A stretch of 64,000 nucleotides of DNA from Allomyces arbusculus (taxonomy: Eukaryota > Blastocladiomycota > Blastocladiomycetes > Blastocladiales > Blastocladiaceae): the NCBI GenBank assembly GCA_027604705.1, contig JADHYV010000063.1, positions 1-64,000 on the forward strand, written 5' to 3'. Below the pieces are notes generated by a model. It did not search any database, was not told the origin of the DNA, and worked only from the letters and a program-made list of their open reading frames with translations. A program made the translations under genes and the position numbers. How positions within the stretch are numbered: the stretch's first letter is position 1; each line of letters opens with the position of its first letter. Shown piece after piece: positions 11,951-22,052 of this stretch.

Positions 11951-13298
11951 TCACTTCCCCGTGGCCGCTGCCGCCGCCGCACCGTTCGGCACTGCATAAA
12001 TCGGCGCATCCCCCGCGACATCCATGACCTTCCCGCCGACCGTCCCGGTCCGTCCACCCGTCGCCCCAAACGTGGTCCAGGTCGCGACATCCGGGACCGC
12101 GTCGGTCGCCTCAAGCGCGGGCCAACTGATCCCTTGCTTCTTCTTCAGAATCAGCTCAATCTTGGTCGAGAGCACCTCGCACGTCGACTTTTCCGGATCA
12201 ATAGGCAAGTACGTCGCGATTTGCACGACCGCACCCAACCGGTTCCCGTCTTTCCCGACCGCCTCGACACGGAACCCCTGGTCAGCAAACTGCGTGCTCG
12301 ACTTGGCCAGATCCGCGCCCTTGGCATACACCGAGACGACGACCGTGTCGCGCGTCTGGTACCAGTCGCGCCGCAGCGCCGACTCCTGCACCGCTGCCTT
12401 TTGGTCCTCAACGGCCGGCTTGGTGAACACGTGCGCATCGTTGGTTGTGCACCCCTTGATCCTCAAAAACTCGTCGAACTCGAGCACGCGCCGCGAGCAG
12501 CACGACCACCCCTTGGACCCTTCGTGGAAAATGGGCGCGCCGGGGTGGTGCACGCACTGCGCGCCGGTGCGCGAGGTCGCGGCGTCGACGTACCGGTGGC
12601 CGCACCCGCGACGCTGGCAGACGGTACCGGGCGCGATCACGGCGTCGGGCGCGTCGGCGTGCGCGACGGACGCGACGGCGACTTGGCCGCGCGCGGGCGC
12701 GGGGGTGCCGTTCGCCGCGGCGGGTGGGGTCACGGACAGCGACGAGAAGGATTCGGTGACGGCGGATGTCGCGACAGGCGCCGCAGCGGGTGCCGGGGCG
12801 GGGGGAGCGGCGGCGGCGGCGGCGGCGGCAGGGGTAGGGGCCGGTGCCGACGCGGTCTTCTCGGCGACGGACTTGGCGGCAGCGGGCTTGGCTGCGGCAG
12901 GTGCCGATGCGGCGGGCTCCGGCTCGGGCTGGACGTCGACCTCCGAGTGCGCGCCGGTCGCGCATCCGGGAATCTTGAGGAAATCCGAAAAATCGGTGAC
13001 GCGCTTGGAGCAGCACGACCAGCCCTTCAGCTGTTCAAACAGAGCAAGCTTGCGGTCAGAAATTGCGCTCGTAGCATCGGCAAACCAGACAACACGACGC
13101 TGAGAAGAACGTACGCCCTCGTGGAAAATGGGCCCGGCCGGGTGGAAGCGGCAGGCGTCGTTGGCGTTGTTGGCGGCATCAAAGTCCTTGCCACAGCCTG
13201 GAAATGTGCGGGCAGCGCATTATGGTCAACGCATGGTCGGTGCGGGTCCATTTCCGTCTGTGCAGGCGTCAGGCACCTTTGCGGACGCAGCGCGGCAT
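11951..13298 (-). CDS. CHORDC1: CHORD- and CS-domain co-chaperone (CHP-1/RAR1 family)
   Basis: Three exons: 13298-13277, 13197-13115 and 13030-11951, giving 394 residues. The 22-nt first exon encodes MPRCVRK plus one base; splicing to GCTGTGGCAAG makes the start of CHORD1 (CVRKGCGKDF). CHORD1 continues through HPAGPIFHEG, then crosses an 84-bp intron (donor GTACGT) into LKGWSCCSKRV. CHORD2 lies in exon 3 with CGHRYVD, HHPGAPIFHEGSKGWSCC and FLRIKGC. The last third is a CS (p23-like) domain beginning DWYQTRDTVVVSVYAKG. Each CHORD binds two zinc ions through conserved Cys/His, and those residues are present. Family members bind HSP90 with SGT1. An Ala/Pro-rich linker separates the two CHORDs. 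Intron 2 is divisible by three and open, so splicing is inferred from loss of the motif if it is retained. Confidence 0.93.
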
Positions 13299-14072
13299 GG
13301 TGGTGGGTGGTTGGTGGGAGTGGATGCGTTGACGTCCTCGTCGTCAAGTGTCGAGCCGTCGGGCCGAGAGCGTCGCCGCGTCGCCGTCGGAGTGATGTGG
13401 TGGAAGCGCGGCGGCTTCTGTCGTGTTCGGCCAGCGTGGCGCAGCCGCGTGCAAGTCACGCCAAACTCGTGCATGCGTCAGGACACGGAGGCGTGCAGTG
13501 CGAGGCCCCGCCGGGTGCGTCATGGCCGCGTCATGGCGGGCCGCTGCTCGGGGCCGCGGCAGGCGGGAGACGCTTCATGCCGTGGGTCATCGTTGCGCGG
13601 AACGCCAACACGTCCAGCCCGCGCGCACCAGCCTGCACGCCCGGCGCGCCTTGGCACCCGCAACGCTCCGCACCCCGCGCGCACCGGCGCGTCCAACCTC
13701 CCCGCAACCTGCGTGCTCGGGAACACGGTCGAACCTGATCGAAGGCCATCGAGCCGCATCGAACCCGGCCGACGCTGGCTCGGGTCGGAGCCATCTTGGC
13801 GCGCTGTGAACCTTGCTGTCGACGGCGGCGCTGCGCCAGACTGCGCCAGACTCGCGCAACAACACATAGCGAGAGCATCACCCCCACCAACCCCCAAGCG
13901 ACAGTGCAACGTGGGCCCGCCGCGCCCGAACGCGCGACGCGTCGGGTCGGCCTGACTGGCTGCGGTGGACCGGCGCGCGCGGGTACAAAAGGCAGCCGCA
14001 CCCCCCTCCCTCGACGCGTCGGCCAGCTGCTTCGAGCAACAAACCTTCTCCACCCACCAAAGCAAACCAACC
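13299..14072. promoter_or_regulatory. Divergent intergenic region between the CHORD gene and the Met/Gly-rich gene
   Basis: The 774 bp separate two divergent start codons and must contain both promoters. A TATA-like TACAAAA lies at 13984-13990, 83 bp upstream of the plus-strand ATG. No TATA element is evident on the CHORD side. Confidence 0.5.
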
Positions 14073-14726
14073 ATGACCCAGTTCGACGACTACGCGCTCG
14101 ACGTCTCGGTCAAGCACGACCGCGCCGTCGTGACCACGACCGCCAACGGCGACACGACGCGCATCTACGACGGCCCCGTCGCGAACCTCGACGCGAACCA
14201 GCATCGCGCGCTCGTCGACCTTTTCACGCTCGGCCACCAGGACGCGCCGCCGCAACTCGACCTGCCGCGCACCGCCTCCTTCTCGGCCAAGTTCTCGGCG
14301 CCCGCCGGCATCCCGCCAGACGTCCACGCCTACGTCCGTGCCGTGCTCGAACGCAAGCCCGAAACGCCGCGCGTGCCGCCGATGCCGCAGCCGCCGCAAA
14401 TGCCGCACATGCACATGCCATTTGGGATGCCGGGCATGCCAGGCATGCCGGGTATGCCGGGTATGCCGGGCTTTGGCGGCGCGCACCAGCAGTTCCAGGG
14501 CCAGTTCCACGGTCAAGGCCAAGGCGGGTTCCAGCAGGGCGCGTTCCAAGGCCGCGGGTTCGGCGCCATGCCGGGAATGGTGCCGCCGCAGCCGCCCATG
14601 CCGCCGATGCCGCCGTCGGGCCCGTTCAACCCGGACGCGCGGTCGCTCTCGACGGGGTCCTGGCAGTGGCAGTCGTCGTCGTCGCAGGGCGGGCTCGCCG
14701 TCAGCATGGACATTCGCGAGCTCTAA
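14073..14726 (+). CDS. Hypothetical Met/Gly/Pro/Gln-rich protein
   Basis: Single-exon frame of 217 residues; ATG 14073 follows CAACC and lies about 80 bp after a TATA-like element. The N-terminal 100 residues are soluble and ordered in character (TQFDDYALDVSVKHDRAVV, then ANQHRALVDLFTLGHQ). The middle has MPGMPGMPGM repeats and a Gly/Gln-rich stretch (FQGQFHGQGQGGFQQG), then MPPMPPSGPF. The C terminus is Ser-rich and ends SMDIREL. I do not recognise the family. The low-complexity half resembles condensate-forming or adhesive regions, but that is only composition. Confidence 0.7.
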   Translation: MTQFDDYALDVSVKHDRAVVTTTANGDTTRIYDGPVANLDANQHRALVDLFTLGHQDAPPQLDLPRTASFSAKFSAPAGIPPDVHAYVRAVLERKPETPRVPPMPQPPQMPHMHMPFGMPGMPGMPGMPGMPGFGGAHQQFQGQFHGQGQGGFQQGAFQGRGFGAMPGMVPPQPPMPPMPPSGPFNPDARSLSTGSWQWQSSSSQGGLAVSMDIREL

Positions 14727-15873
14727 GTCAAGCAGCCATGGGGCCATGTCGCGGCACCTTTCTGGCGCGCAGGGATTCATGGCGCGCATCGCCGTCGGCG
14801 CGTCGCGCACGGGATGCGCGGTAGTTTGTCGTGCGTCGTGACCCGGTCGTGACCTCTCAGCAGCTCGAGTGTACTATTTGCCTTCTTTTTTGGTCGTTTG
14901 TTCCTTTTGCCGCACTTTGATGACCCGTTCGTCATTTGTGAGTGCGCCTGGTCGTGCGCCCACTTCTTTCTTACCCCCGCCCTGTACCATTTGCTCGCTC
15001 TTTTTCTTTCTCTCTCGGGGAATACACGTAAACGCGTTATTTTGAGTTCATTCTGGACAATCGTCTCATGTTGCGACCGGCCGGACAGGAGCAATCGTTG
15101 GTGTCCCCCCCTCAACATGCTCAGCTGCGACAGATTCCGACCTCTGACCAAAATCGCCCGTGACATAGGGTGGAGAAGGTGCTCGCGGCTCGTGCCGTTC
15201 ATTTCGCTCTGGACTCGTGCCGGAGAGCGATGGAGAAGATGCAATCGGTTATGTCGGCGCCGTTGAACGTCGAGAACCGTCTCTTACTGTCATTGCGCAC
15301 CAATCGAGCCCATGTTTTTTCAACGGAGAGATAATGACAGGCCGCTGGTCCTCCCACGCAAAGCCGGCACGATGTCGGATTCGCGCCAACGCGCTCTATC
15401 GTGGACCCCATTCATCCAGTTCCCTGAAGCGCACCAACCGCAGGAACGCCATCTTGACAGCTGGACCGCTGCCAGAGTCACCTCCCTATCACGTCCCAAG
15501 CGGCCAGTCCACACATGGCCGACGGTGGACAAGGTGCTTCTCATGATAGCAGACCAGACCTGGTTTGTTCGTCCTGCCCGACGACGCGGCCACGCGCTCA
15601 AGACGCGACCGGTGCTGCGCATCGTGTTCAGAACGCAACCGGTGACACGCACCGTCCTGCCTTCGACCATTGCACACCCAGCCGGCGCGACGCGCCCAAT
15701 TCGGCCTTGAACCGCCAATCTATCAGGACTCGGAGCTCGCACGCTCAAAGCGAGTGGATCCTCCCTTCAAGCCATTTCTTCTTCTGTTATCGGGTCGATT
15801 TCTCATTTCACAGCTGGGTTGAAGTACGCTTCTGTGTTTCCCCCCATCGCGCTTGCCACCCGACCCTGCACCA
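14727..15873. other. Intergenic, no supported gene
   Basis: Short T- and C-rich tracts follow the stop codon at 14726. Several short frames exist but none shows family motifs or sustained codon structure. Confidence 0.4.
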
Positions 15874-16422
15874 ATGGATTCGTGGCCTGAAGAGCCCAAC
15901 TGCCCCCCGCGGCATCCGGTGGACACGTTGCGCAAACTCTTCCTCGCTGCCTTGGCCGCCGCGTGGACGGCGTCGTTGGACGCCGCGCGATCGGTGGCCG
16001 GGATCCTCAAGGAAGCACTCGGTCATGTCTTATTCGCTCCACCTAATCCTTACCGCGGAGCTAGCACGGCCATCACAATTCGCGAAGAAACTCTGTCGCC
16101 GACGCGACGGGTCTGCTGGCAGTACTATGTGGCCCCGTGCGAAATCGGTTCGCGCGTGCGTCAGCTTCATGTTGCCTTCAAGCTCCTACCCCCCTCCCCC
16201 TCTTTCACACGTTCAATTTCACGTTTGACATCTTTATTGACGACGACGGCATGGCTGGTCCTAGTGGACCGGCCGTCAGTGTGGTTCTCGTTCCCACTTC
16301 CAGCTGGTGGGGCCAACGCCTGCCCAAGACATGAATGGTGCTTTGCGCCCTCTTTCATCAACAACGATTACGGCGTTGTGCGGTTGTTTCATCACACACA
16401 GGCCGTCTTGGTTCCGGAATGA
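15874..16422 (+). CDS. Hypothetical small protein, frame uncertain
   Basis: ATG 15874 opens MDSWPEEPNCPPRHPVDTL, followed by an Ala-rich helix (FLAALAAAWTASLDAAR) and AITIREETLSPTRRVCWQYY. After about 16190 a C-rich homopolymer stretch is reached. Beyond it a different frame reads better (FNFTFDIFIDDDGMAGPSG, then VSVVLVPTSSWWGQRL, ending at 16334). This may be a shift in the C-tract, a sequencing error or a missed intron. If joined it would be about 150 residues of mixed alpha/beta sequence. Family not recognised. Confidence 0.35.
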   Translation: MDSWPEEPNCPPRHPVDTLRKLFLAALAAAWTASLDAARSVAGILKEALGHVLFAPPNPYRGASTAITIREETLSPTRRVCWQYYVAPCEIGSRVRQLHVAFKLLPPSPSFTRSISRLTSLLTTTAWLVLVDRPSVWFSFPLPAGGANACPRHEWCFAPSFINNDYGVVRLFHHTQAVLVPE

Positions 16423-17498
16423 TCAGCGGTGTGACCGCCGCGACAAGCAATCCGACGCGAGAGCAAGCGTCAGAGCGCGCCTTCCGGTTCGTGTTCACTC
16501 GCTCCAACCCTTTTCTGGCTCCGTCGACATGCGATGCGACCACAGCAGCCGGCCGCCATCCACAGTAACTCCCCACCCATGCGCGGGCGAACAAAGACGC
16601 TCGTCACGATCCAGCCTCCCTCGGACGACTGTGGATAAGTCTCCTTGGCCGTGGCCAGACAAGGTACGCGGCCTGATCCGACTCCCACGGCGACGCGTGC
16701 ATCGCACTGATCTCTCGCTGGCGCTCTTGCGCGGCGCCTTCCCGCGTTACTGGTGACCTGTCGTGGCCGCTGCGAGAATCAAATCCAGCACCGGATCAGA
16801 AGCGATCAAACGCTCGGCCGAGACGCGAACGTTTGCTCCCGCACCGAAGGATTCACAGCGACCACGCTGATTGGTGCCCGGCGCCGAGCCCGTTTCGCGT
16901 CGCACGCGGCCCAGGTGCGTGCACCCATTGCACGAGCGACAACCGAACCGAACCGGTTGGTAACCGACCCTGCTTCGCCCGCGAACCAAATCCGACGTTT
17001 CGCGCACACGCTGGCATGGCGCGACACGAAGCTTGTTGCGCCCGCCCAGCGCGCGCGCGTGTCGTCCGCCAAGGTCGTTTCTCTTCCAGAACCGCCCACG
17101 CACACGCGCGCTCGCCGACCTGCGCTCCTCCTCGCACCCGACCGACCGACGTCCGACTCCCCCGCACGGCCGCCGCCGCTGCGATCCCGCGCGATTCATG
17201 GGCATGGTACGTCCACCCGCCCCGCCTGCCGCGCTCGACGCGGCCCACGGCCCGCGAGCGCGCTCGCACGGCCTGCGCCCAGCCCTCCCCCCCGTGGACG
17301 CCGGCCGTCGCGTCGCCGCCGCCTGGCACCCTGCACGTCGGTCCTCTCCCTCCCTGGCCCCACACGGCGCGCGCGCGCATGCTCGGCGTTGCCGTGCGCG
17401 ACCGGACCGCTTGGCGCTCGCCATCGGATCGGCCGCGCAGCTCCGTGCGTGCAGGCCTCGCTCCTTTCCCAACGCGACACGACGCGACGCGACGCGAC

Positions 17499-17529
<31 letters not shown>

Positions 17530-17596
17530 CCCAGTGAGTGAGCCGTGGCTTGCGAGCGCACCGCAGACGCGGTGCGAAGGATGGGAGGACACGCAC
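16423..17596. other. Very GC-rich gap without a C2 exon
   Basis: Lies downstream (minus-strand sense) of the orphan C2-type first exon. Minus-strand frames here are Arg/Ala/Gly shadows of high GC content. No C2-domain motif such as EGRNL or DPYC is encoded. A G homopolymer of about 32 nt at 17491-17523 interrupts the region. Confidence 0.5.
17491..17523. repeat. Long G homopolymer
   Basis: About 32 consecutive G preceded by a GACGC pentamer repeat. Likely a quadruplex-forming, assembly-fragile site. It lies between the orphan first exon and where its second exon would be expected. Confidence 0.8.
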
Positions 17597-17963
17597 GAAT
17601 GTCGACCATGACAGTGCGCGCCGCATGCGTGCCGGTCGCCATGCCGCCCGGCTGCTGCAGGTGCCCAGACAATGGCTGTTGCTGGTGTGCACCGATCGGG
17701 TGGTGGAGGTGCCCAGACAACGGCTGCTGGTGGTGCGCACCAATCGGCTGCTGCTGGTACCCGCCCGTCTGCAACTGGTGCCCGCCGATCGGCGGCTGCT
17801 GGTACCCGCCCGTCTGCAACTGGTGCCCACTTGTTGGCTGTTGCTGGTACCCGCCCGGCGCGATGTAGCCCTGCTGCTGCGACGTGTAGCCGGGGCCGCT
17901 GGTCGTCGTCGTGGAGAGATGCTCGCCGCCGAGGTGGTGGTGGTGGTGATGGTGGGGGTTCAT
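17597..17963 (-). pseudogene. Orphan first exon of a C2-domain paralogue
   Basis: ATG 17963 opens 122 residues: a His run after MNP, a Gly/Gln/Pro-rich prion-like stretch with repeats such as TGGYQQQPIGAH, then AARTVMVDI. It ends at 17597 in the same phase-1 donor (C followed by GTGCGT) as the two intact paralogues downstream. In those, the next exon begins TCGAGGG and encodes the C2 domain. No such exon exists in the following 2 kb of minus strand. A TATA box (TATAAAA) lies at 18049-18055, 86 bp upstream, so the promoter looks intact. It may be a truncated duplicate, or the C2 exon was lost at the adjacent G homopolymer during assembly. Confidence 0.65.
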
Positions 17964-18048
17964 GGTTGCGCGAAGATGTGATGTCGGTACAGGTCGTGGC
18001 GCGGGAATTGGAATGAGGAGGGAAGGAGTATCCGGCGGGGTCCGCGCG

Positions 18049-18055
18049 TTTTATA
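18049..18055 (-). promoter_or_regulatory. TATA box of the orphan C2-type gene
   Basis: TATAAAA on the minus strand, 86 bp before the start codon at 17963. The intact paralogue starting at 21203 has a similar element at a similar distance. Confidence 0.6.
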
Positions 18056-18659
18056 CTCGGGCTGCTCGGCAGTGTGCTGCGTGCTGCGTCGCGCGCGGTC
18101 GTGGAGTGGTGCGAGCGCGATGGCGAGCTCCACAGGCTTCAGCGGACCGTGCGCTAAGCTGGTCGCAGCGACCCGGGCGCGGCGCGCTCAACGGCCGAGC
18201 AGGGCGCTCTGTCATGTCTCAAGGGTGGCCCCTGGGTCTCAAACCAGCGTCGAGGAGCGAGCCGTGCGAGTCGTGCCGAGAATCGTGGCGACGGGGCACG
18301 TTCGCAGCAAAGAAGCGGCTGTGTGCGCTTGCAACCGACAGGGAGCCGCAAAGCGTGCAAGCGAATTCTGCCAGCAGCCGCGGACAGGGTACGCCGCGCC
18401 GGCACCACGTCAACACGTAGCATCCGCAGATGGCGGACGACAAGCAAGAAAGAAGGGCAAAACAGGTTTTGTTTTTCATCAAACACTATTTACAGCTTCG
18501 CAAACGCGGCCATGGCGCCGCTCTCGCGGGGCGTGGGCCGAGTCGGGCCGTCGAGGTCGTGGTCGCTCACTTCACGCGGACGTGAAAGGATCGGGCAATC
18601 AGCTTACTGATCACAGCACACGAGCGGCACACCACTGTCACTCCATCGTCCCACTCCAC
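18056..18659. other. Intergenic between C2 paralogues
   Basis: About 600 bp with no supported gene on either strand. Confidence 0.4.
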
Positions 18660-19454
18660 TCATCCCACTGCACGTACATAACGCAGTGCAATCTTGACGT
18701 GCACCTCACCCGCCGTGCGGCCGCGATCGTCGTGCAGCTCCACCCACGTGTCCTTGACGCGGCCGGTCATCTTGGCGTCGGCCACCGAGACGCGGCCGCG
18801 GCCCATGAGCTTATCGCCGCGCACGTGGTTGTAATCCCAAACTTCGAGCAAGAGATCATCGACCCCCGACGCGACGTAGAGCTCGGCCGTGTCGTTGAAC
18901 CTCAGGTTCGTGCCAGCATCCTTGTGCACGCGCGTTTTGATCTTGTCGCTGCCGGCCAGCAAAACGCAGTACGGATCGACCTTGCCGATCAGTTCCACGT
19001 TGGGCAGGTTGCGACCCTCGACTACAGGTTTCCCGACGCGTGCACGCGCGTGAGCGACTCGGAGTCGGGCGTGGGGCAGCGGTGCGAACGCGACGGAGAA
19101 GAGTGCGAACACATACGGATATCGACCATGACCGTGCGGGCGGGGGGTACCGGTCGGTCGCTTGACACCATTCCACCGCCGATGCCAGTCGTCGCGGCCG
19201 GGTACGTCGTGCGCATCGGCTGGAACTCGGCTGATGGCTGCGGCGCGGACATGCCAGGCTGGTGCGCGTTCGTCGGCTGCTGGTGCGCGTACGCCGGCTG
19301 CTGATACGCGTTCGCCGGCTGCTGATACCCGTAAGCCGGCTGCTGGTACGCGTAAGCCGGCTGCTGGTACGCGTAAGCCGGCTGCTGGTACGCGTAAGCC
19401 GGCTGCTGGTGCGCGCTCGCCGGCTGCTGGTACGCGCCGGGTCCGAACGTACCG

Positions 19455-19507
<53 letters not shown>

Positions 19508-19816
19508 GAACGCGCCGGGATGCTGCTGCGTCGGGTACCCGCCCATCGACTGGGACCCAGCCGACTGAGGAACGTCGCGACCGATTCCGCTCGCGCCGCC
19601 GTACCCGAACGAGAGCGGCACGTCCGTGCGGCCGCTCGTGCCGCCGTAAATGCCGCCCGTGCCGTACCCCGCGGACGCCTGCTGCGAGTTGCGGCCGAGG
19701 GTAGAGCTCGAAATCGACGACACCGAGCCGCGCGTGGGGCCGCCACCGGCGTGCGTCGCGTACGGGTCCGTGTCTTCGTCGTCGTCGCGGCGGTGGTAAG
19801 GGTAGTAGCCGCTCAT
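18660..19816 (-). CDS. C2-domain protein with Tyr/Gln-rich N terminus
   Basis: Two exons, 19816-19117 and 19021-18660, giving 353 residues. The N terminus (MSGYYPYHRRDDDEDTD) leads into a poly-Gln run of about 15 and tandem AYAYQQP heptads encoded by 21-bp DNA repeats. ARTVMVDI then splices to LEGRNLPNVELIGKVDPYC, which opens a single C2 domain (about residues 232-353). Motifs are KTRVHKDAGTNLRFND, LLLEVWDYNHVRGDKLMG and WVELHDDRGRTAGEVHVK. Aspartates of the calcium loops (VDPYC and VWDYN) are present, so Ca2+/phospholipid binding is plausible. There is no signal peptide or transmembrane segment; probably a peripheral membrane protein. The 95-bp intron has GTATGT and CTGTAG ends. Middle member of a three-gene tandem array. 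Confidence 0.88.
19258..19505. repeat. 21-bp coding minisatellite and CTG run
   Basis: Units of GGCTGCTGGTACGCGTAAGCC repeat at 19275-19430 and encode the AYAYQQP heptads. A CTG/CAG run follows at 19456-19505 and encodes poly-Gln. Both sit in the first exon of the C2 gene and are likely length-variable between isolates. Confidence 0.8.
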
Positions 19817-20399
19817 GGTGCACGCGTAGAGGTTGGTAGGGTGGGATCTGTGCGGAGATAGAGAGCTGCTGGGACGATGTGCGACGGATCAACGAGCAGG
19901 CCTTGCAGCCACGACACGACGCGCGCGCGAGGGCAACGCGACCGTGGGTGCGTGAGAGCGCAGCTGGCGGCGCGCCTTCATGTTTCGGCTGCACACCGGC
20001 CGGCTCTCCAACTGGCCGCGTCGACTCCGCGAGGGGCCAAGGGAGGAACCTCGAGGCGAAAGTGATCATGGCAACGTCGGCGCCGGTTTTGCTGCTGCGT
20101 GGAGTCGTTCTTGTGCTGTGTCGGGTCAAGGCTCCCCGAGCAGCAGGGCGATCAGCAGCCTGCCTCCACGTCAAACAGAATCGCGTGTTGGGCCTGCCCA
20201 TCCTGAACAAGGGCAGCAAATCGAACTTGCAATCCATTATGAAATCTGTACACGACGACAAAACGACCATCTAGCGCGTCGCCCCCACCAACGTCGACGC
20301 CTAGAGGGACGCGATCCAGATGGCCCATCGAGCGGGCAACTGCGCGCGACTTGGCGGCTTACTACAATCCGAAAACAAGCCACAGTGAGCGTCGACACG
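19817..20399. other. Intergenic between C2 paralogues
   Basis: No TATA element is evident upstream of the gene starting at 19816, unlike its two paralogues. No gene is supported here. Confidence 0.4.
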
Positions 20400-21203
20400 T
20401 CAAATCGTCCCACCAACGGGACTCTCCTCGGCAATAACAGAAAGACGTACGGTGCGCGGCGTGAACTTGACGTGCAGCTCGCCAGCCGACTCGCCGTCCT
20501 CGTCGCGCAGCTCGAGCCAGCGGTCCTGGAACTGGCCGGCGCGCAGGTCGCCGAGCGGCATGCGCGTCGTGCCAACGATCGTGTCGCCCGTGATGTTGTA
20601 CTTGTTCGAGTCCCAAATTTCGAGAATGATCTCATCGACGCCGTCGGTCACGGCCACCTCGAGGGTGTCGTTGAAAAACAAGTTGCACCCCTCGTCCTTG
20701 TGCGCGCGCGTGCGCACGATCTGGTCGCCGCACACAACATTGCAATAAGGGTCCATGTCGCCGAGAACCTCGACGTCCTTCAAGTTGCGGCCCTCGACTA
20801 GGTGGAGAGAGTGCGACCGCGTCGTAGGTGAGCGGTGTGTCGTCCAGCGCGTTCCGTGGGCCGGCAGACCACCTCTTCGACTGCCTGCACCCAACCACGA
20901 CGATTGCAACGTACGAATCTCAATGAAGACACCCTGGAGCGGGCCGATCTGGGGCTCGGCGGCGGGCGCGTAGTACGAGTCGTTTTGCGGCGGCGGCGCG
21001 TAGTACTGCTGCTGCGACTCCACCGGGCCGTAACCAGCGTCGTAGCCCGACGGCTGCTGCGGCGGCAAGTAACCGGCGTTCATGGCGGCCTGCTGCTGCT
21101 GAATGCGAATCAGGTCCTGCTCGGCCTGCATCACTTGCTGCAGCTCCTCGTTGTGGCGACGCATGCCGGCCTCGTAGCTGTCCTCTTCGTAGCCGTAGCT
21201 CAT
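20400..21203 (-). CDS. C2-domain protein, shorter paralogue
   Basis: Two exons, 21203-20915 and 20797-20400, giving 228 residues. The N terminus (MSGYGYEEDSYEAG..., actual opening MSYGYEEDSYEAGMRRHNEE) is short, with a Gln-rich helix and Tyr/Pro/Gln sequence. GVFIEI splices in phase 1 to LEGRNLKDVEVLGDMDPYC, starting the C2 domain. Further motifs: RTRAHKDEGCNLFFND, EIILEIWDSNKYNITGD and RWLELRDEDGESAGELHVK. Calcium-loop aspartates are retained. The intron is 117 bp (GTACGT, CCTAG). A TATA element (TATAAAT) at 21281-21287 lies 78 bp upstream. It shares start, intron phase and domain with the two downstream paralogues. Confidence 0.9.
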   Translation of the reverse strand: MSYGYEEDSYEAGMRRHNEELQQVMQAEQDLIRIQQQQAAMNAGYLPPQQPSGYDAGYGPVESQQQYYAPPPQNDSYYAPAAEPQIGPLQGVFIEIRTLQSSWLGAGSRRGGLPAHGTRWTTHRSPTTRSHSLHLVEGRNLKDVEVLGDMDPYCNVVCGDQIVRTRAHKDEGCNLFFNDTLEVAVTDGVDEIILEIWDSNKYNITGDTIVGTTRMPLGDLRAGQFQDRWLELRDEDGESAGELHVKFTPRTVRLSVIAEESPVGGTI

Positions 21204-22052
21204 GGTGGTGGTTGGCGATAGGTGATCTTGGGTCGGGTAGGGGAGAGAGATGCAGCCGGGCTGGTGTGTGGGCCGGCGGTATTTATACGCGGTCCGCGCG
21301 CGGCATGGTGGTGATGGCCGTCATGTCGGGTGGAGATGCGAGCACGCGTGCTGGCGAGACGCGTTCTGGTGCCTGCAGGCTGCAACTGCACGAGAGCTGG
21401 ACCAAGACGCGTGTTGAAGGGGGGCGTGCCAAGAGTTTGGGCTTGGGGCGGCTGGACTGGCTGGGTCGGTGCATCGCGATCCGCGCCGTTCCGACCAAAA
21501 GCAACGTCAGCCGTGCGATTGCATAGTTGCTGTCGGTCGGTCGGTCGCGTCGTTGGGCCGGTGGCGCCGCGAGGCGGCGTGGACGGTTCGGCAAGCGGGG
21601 AGAGAAGAACAGAAGGGGTTGGCCGCCGACAAGGTGCGCAGGCGTGCACAGGCAGACGCACGTGCAAACCAGCGACCAGACTTCCCTGGCATCTTGGCGC
21701 AGCACTGCAGCGGCCCACGTGAGTGGTTTGCGTCCACAAGGGACGCTCAGGCAGCCGACGCTTCATGGCCAGTGCGCTCAAACCTCCCACAGTCTTTGAG
21801 CACGTTGTTGCCGTCGGTTTGGCGGTCATCGCGCTTGGCATCCAACGCTTCGGTTCTCGCCACACACGACCGCAGCCTGCCAGCCGCCTCGGGCTTGCTG
21901 CTTTCATCCACACGCGACGACATACTGCACCAACTTCGACTTCAACGAGCCGGCCACTGGCAGCAACTCGCTGCAAGAGATCAGGTTTCCTGGTGCGCCT
22001 GCCCAACTTGCGGCGCCAGCGCAGTGGGCGGGCTCTGCGCCCGCCGTCCACC
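21204..22052. promoter_or_regulatory. Divergent intergenic region between C2 gene and glycogenin
   Basis: 849 bp between divergent starts. A minus-strand TATA (21281-21287) serves the C2 gene. No clear TATA was seen near the glycogenin start. Confidence 0.45.

Noticed and set aside
11801-13738. 645-codon plus-strand open frame
   Set aside because: It is antisense to the CHORD gene, has Arg/Gly/Val-rich shadow composition and no motif. High GC leaves non-coding frames open.
17491-17523. G-run as telomeric or centromeric repeat
   Set aside because: A pure homopolymer with no telomere-type unit, flanked by ordinary genes.
16747-17830. Minus-strand frames of 281 and 325 codons
   Set aside because: Arg/Ala/Gly/Pro-rich products without motifs, run through the homopolymer, and do not contain the expected C2 domain.
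19275-19430. Regular 21-bp repeats that could suggest a CRISPR-like array
   Set aside because: They are in frame, have no spacers and encode AYAYQQP heptads inside a eukaryotic exon.
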